From Dehalococcoidia bacterium (GTDB taxonomy: Bacteria > Chloroflexota > Dehalococcoidia > Dehalococcoidales > UBA3254): DNA of 64,000 bases. The translations under genes were made by a program, and so were the position numbers. Below the pieces are notes generated by a model. It was not told where the DNA came from. It did no database searches and saw only the letters and a list, made by a program, of their open reading frames with translations. Of the stretch, positions 62,709 through 64,000 are shown piece by piece. The stretch lies in NCBI GenBank assembly GCA_025361145.1, contig JANYAV010000018.1, positions 1-64,000 on the forward strand, read 5' to 3'. How positions within the stretch are numbered: position 1 is the first letter of the stretch; the number at the start of each line of letters is the position of its first letter.

Positions 62709-63380
62709 CTATTTTGATACCAGTATCCCCTTGCCGATTTTGAGATACCAGTGATTATTTCTTTTTTCTGTCTTAGTATCTTGCAGTTCAAGGCGTTTTT
62801 TAAAGAGCGGTCCATCCACCACGATGGTATGGAATTCACCGGCTTCTCCGCAAGGTGAGATTTCATCGTCGTGAGCCGACAGTTCTTTTAAAAATGCAGC
62901 ATCGAATTTCCTGCCCAGCCATTCTTCACCCAAGAGATCAGCCTGCGTGGCGATTACTATTGCTTCAAATCCCAGGTCAATAAAATTTTTAGCGACATCT
63001 TCATGATGCTCCTGCCAGAGTGGTAAAATCGGCATGATTTTGGCATTGGAACAGATCCGGGTAATCCACTCTCTGTGGGGATTAAAGTCAATGTCCCCAA
63101 AAACCCCGTAATTAACCCCTTCAGCTTTCAATTTGCTGATGGTTGAGGTATAGATCGCTTCATAATTGGCGGAAGTGGTTGCCTGCTGCAACAAAGGCAG
63201 TCCCATCGCTTCAGCCTGCAGGCGAATCCAGCGGATAGAGAGGCCATGGGAGCAAGAACGCCTTTTATCATTAGTGACCATATTCAGCAAGCAGGCGACC
63301 TGGAAACCTTGTTGAACCGCCTGGTAGGCAGACTGGCAGCAATCCTTGCCGCCGCTCCAGGAAATAAAAGCTTTTTTCAT
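62709..63380 (-). CDS. Dph6-like ATP pyrophosphatase (diphthine-ammonia ligase family)
   Basis: A 223-residue PP-loop (adenine nucleotide alpha hydrolase) enzyme. The PP-loop AFISWSGGKDCCQSA, GDIDFNPHREWITRICSN and SPCGEAGEFHTIVVDGPLFKK are Dph6 marks. In eukaryotes and Archaea Dph6 amidates diphthine on EF2. Bacteria lack diphthamide, so another carboxylate is likely amidated. Its place between cobC and cobU suggests a corrinoid-related substrate (inference). ATG 63380. Confidence 0.85.
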   Translation of the reverse strand: MKKAFISWSGGKDCCQSAYQAVQQGFQVACLLNMVTNDKRRSCSHGLSIRWIRLQAEAMGLPLLQQATTSANYEAIYTSTISKLKAEGVNYGVFGDIDFNPHREWITRICSNAKIMPILPLWQEHHEDVAKNFIDLGFEAIVIATQADLLGEEWLGRKFDAAFLKELSAHDDEISPCGEAGEFHTIVVDGPLFKKRLELQDTKTEKRNNHWYLKIGKGILVSK

Positions 63381-63393
63381 TGTTTACACCTTT

Positions 63394-64000
63394 CTATAAT
63401 GTTCTGCACTTATCTACCAGATGGGACGTATCGTTTAAAAGACTCAGAATGGCCGTATTGGGGTAGATATCTAATATACTTAAAGAAGCCAGATCTACAC
63501 GGATATTCCAGCGGCTTTTCATATCCAGGTTTAACAATTGACAGATTAAAGAGCGTATTACACCGCTATGAGCTACCACCATGATTGTTTGTTCATGGTC
63601 GTGATTACAGAGGCGCGCCCTGAACTCCGCGATTCTTTCTTCCAATTGGGCCAACCCTTCACCTTCAGGGTATTGTATTCCGGTATCAAGGCCGGTCCAC
63701 ATCCTAGCAATCTCAGGAAAATGAGTTTGCACCTCGCTGAAGTTCAATCCCTCTATCTTCCCGAAATCGATTTCTCGCAATTCAGGACAGCCAGTTACTG
63801 GAAGATGGTGAAAGGCAGCCACGGTTTGTGCGGTGATCAAAGCCCTGCGCATTATCGAGGAATAAATACAATCAATTTTTTCAACAGCCAGACGGTCTCG
63901 CAATTGCTCGGCCTGTCTTAGCCCAACAGGCCCCAGTCCTACGTCAGTCCTTCCCCAGTAACGTTGTGAACTTTTGCTATCGGTTTCTCCATGTCTTACC
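63394..64000 (-). CDS. cobC: Histidine phosphatase family protein, probable alpha-ribazole phosphatase (5' end cut)
   Basis: The frame is open to the window end, giving at least 202 residues. The catalytic VRHGETDSKS lies at the visible N-terminus, followed by YSSIMRRALITAQTVA and VVAHSGVIRSLICQLL, the standard branch-1 motifs. With cobU in the same run, removal of phosphate from alpha-ribazole-5'-phosphate is the likely job. A general phosphoglycerate-mutase-like phosphatase cannot be ruled out. It is truncated by the window. Confidence 0.8.
   Translation of the reverse strand, partial: VRHGETDSKSSQRYWGRTDVGLGPVGLRQAEQLRDRLAVEKIDCIYSSIMRRALITAQTVAAFHHLPVTGCPELREIDFGKIEGLNFSEVQTHFPEIARMWTGLDTGIQYPEGEGLAQLEERIAEFRARLCNHDHEQTIMVVAHSGVIRSLICQLLNLDMKSRWNIRVDLASLSILDIYPNTAILSLLNDTSHLVDKCRTL

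Overview
The window reads as ordinary single-copy chromosome from a strictly anaerobic bacterium, most likely Chloroflexota of the Dehalococcoidia type. This placement is an inference from gene content and order. A 23S-5S rRNA unit has no linked 16S gene and sits beside clpC. There are archaeal-flavoured genes (a translin-family protein, ApgM phosphoglycerate mutase, a glutamate synthase split into subunits, an NrpR-type nitrogen regulator, a Dph6-like enzyme), a flavin-reductase/rubredoxin fusion, many ferredoxin-type proteins and a cobalamin-salvage cluster. Genes lie on both strands in short operons. SD-led GTG and TTG starts are common.

Layout. 1-7700: edge of a possible transposase, translin, flavoprotein-rubredoxin, pabB-pabC, glyS, an SbcD-type nuclease, and a small zinc-ribbon protein. 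7700-20400: HIT protein, a coupled nadK-acetyltransferase-NUDIX operon, DUF2284, fabF, recJ, plsY, a TPR protein with gyrA, aspartate kinase. 20400-25700: apgM, tRNA-Pro(CGG), a cupin, a MutL/GlmL-family ATPase and a membrane-anchored PpiC foldase with Ig-like domains. 25700-32200: a possible structured RNA, tandem promoters, a leader with an intrinsic terminator, 23S, 5S and clpC. 32200-36050: biotin carrier, gamma-like and beta subunits of a sodium-pumping decarboxylase, DedA, tgt. 36360-38860: hisH, hisF, an atypical OmpR-type response regulator and an Mth938-like protein. 39050-55340: a nitrogen-assimilation block (amt1-glnK, a four-gene glutamate synthase operon, pckG, amt2, glnA, pdxT, nrpR). 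55370-64000: ferredoxin proteins, an FMN reductase, feoB with a DtxR regulator under a perfect palindromic operator, a GH13 enzyme, and cobU, a Dph6-like ATPase and cobC (cut by the window end).

The most interesting signal is the nitrogen block. The OmpR-family protein just upstream of it has lost the acidic pair, phospho-Asp and Lys of a receiver domain, as GlnR does. The upstream regions of amt1 and glnA carry direct 5-mers at exact 11-bp steps (GTAAC/TTAAC/GTAAC/GAAAT type), the layout of actinobacterial GlnR boxes; amt2 carries a shorter version and the glutamate synthase operon a weak one. The same block encodes an archaeal-type NrpR repressor, and three of these promoters also hold near-matches to its GGAA-N6-TTCC operator. 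The P-II protein lacks the T-loop tyrosines and glutamine synthetase is of the non-adenylylated alpha type. Nitrogen control here may therefore work through two DNA-binding proteins rather than covalent modification. The glutamate synthase is itself unusual: glutaminase and GXGXG domains are fused without the FMN domain between them, a degenerate FMN-domain paralogue is present, and a GlcD-like FAD/Fe-S protein stands where GltD would be expected.
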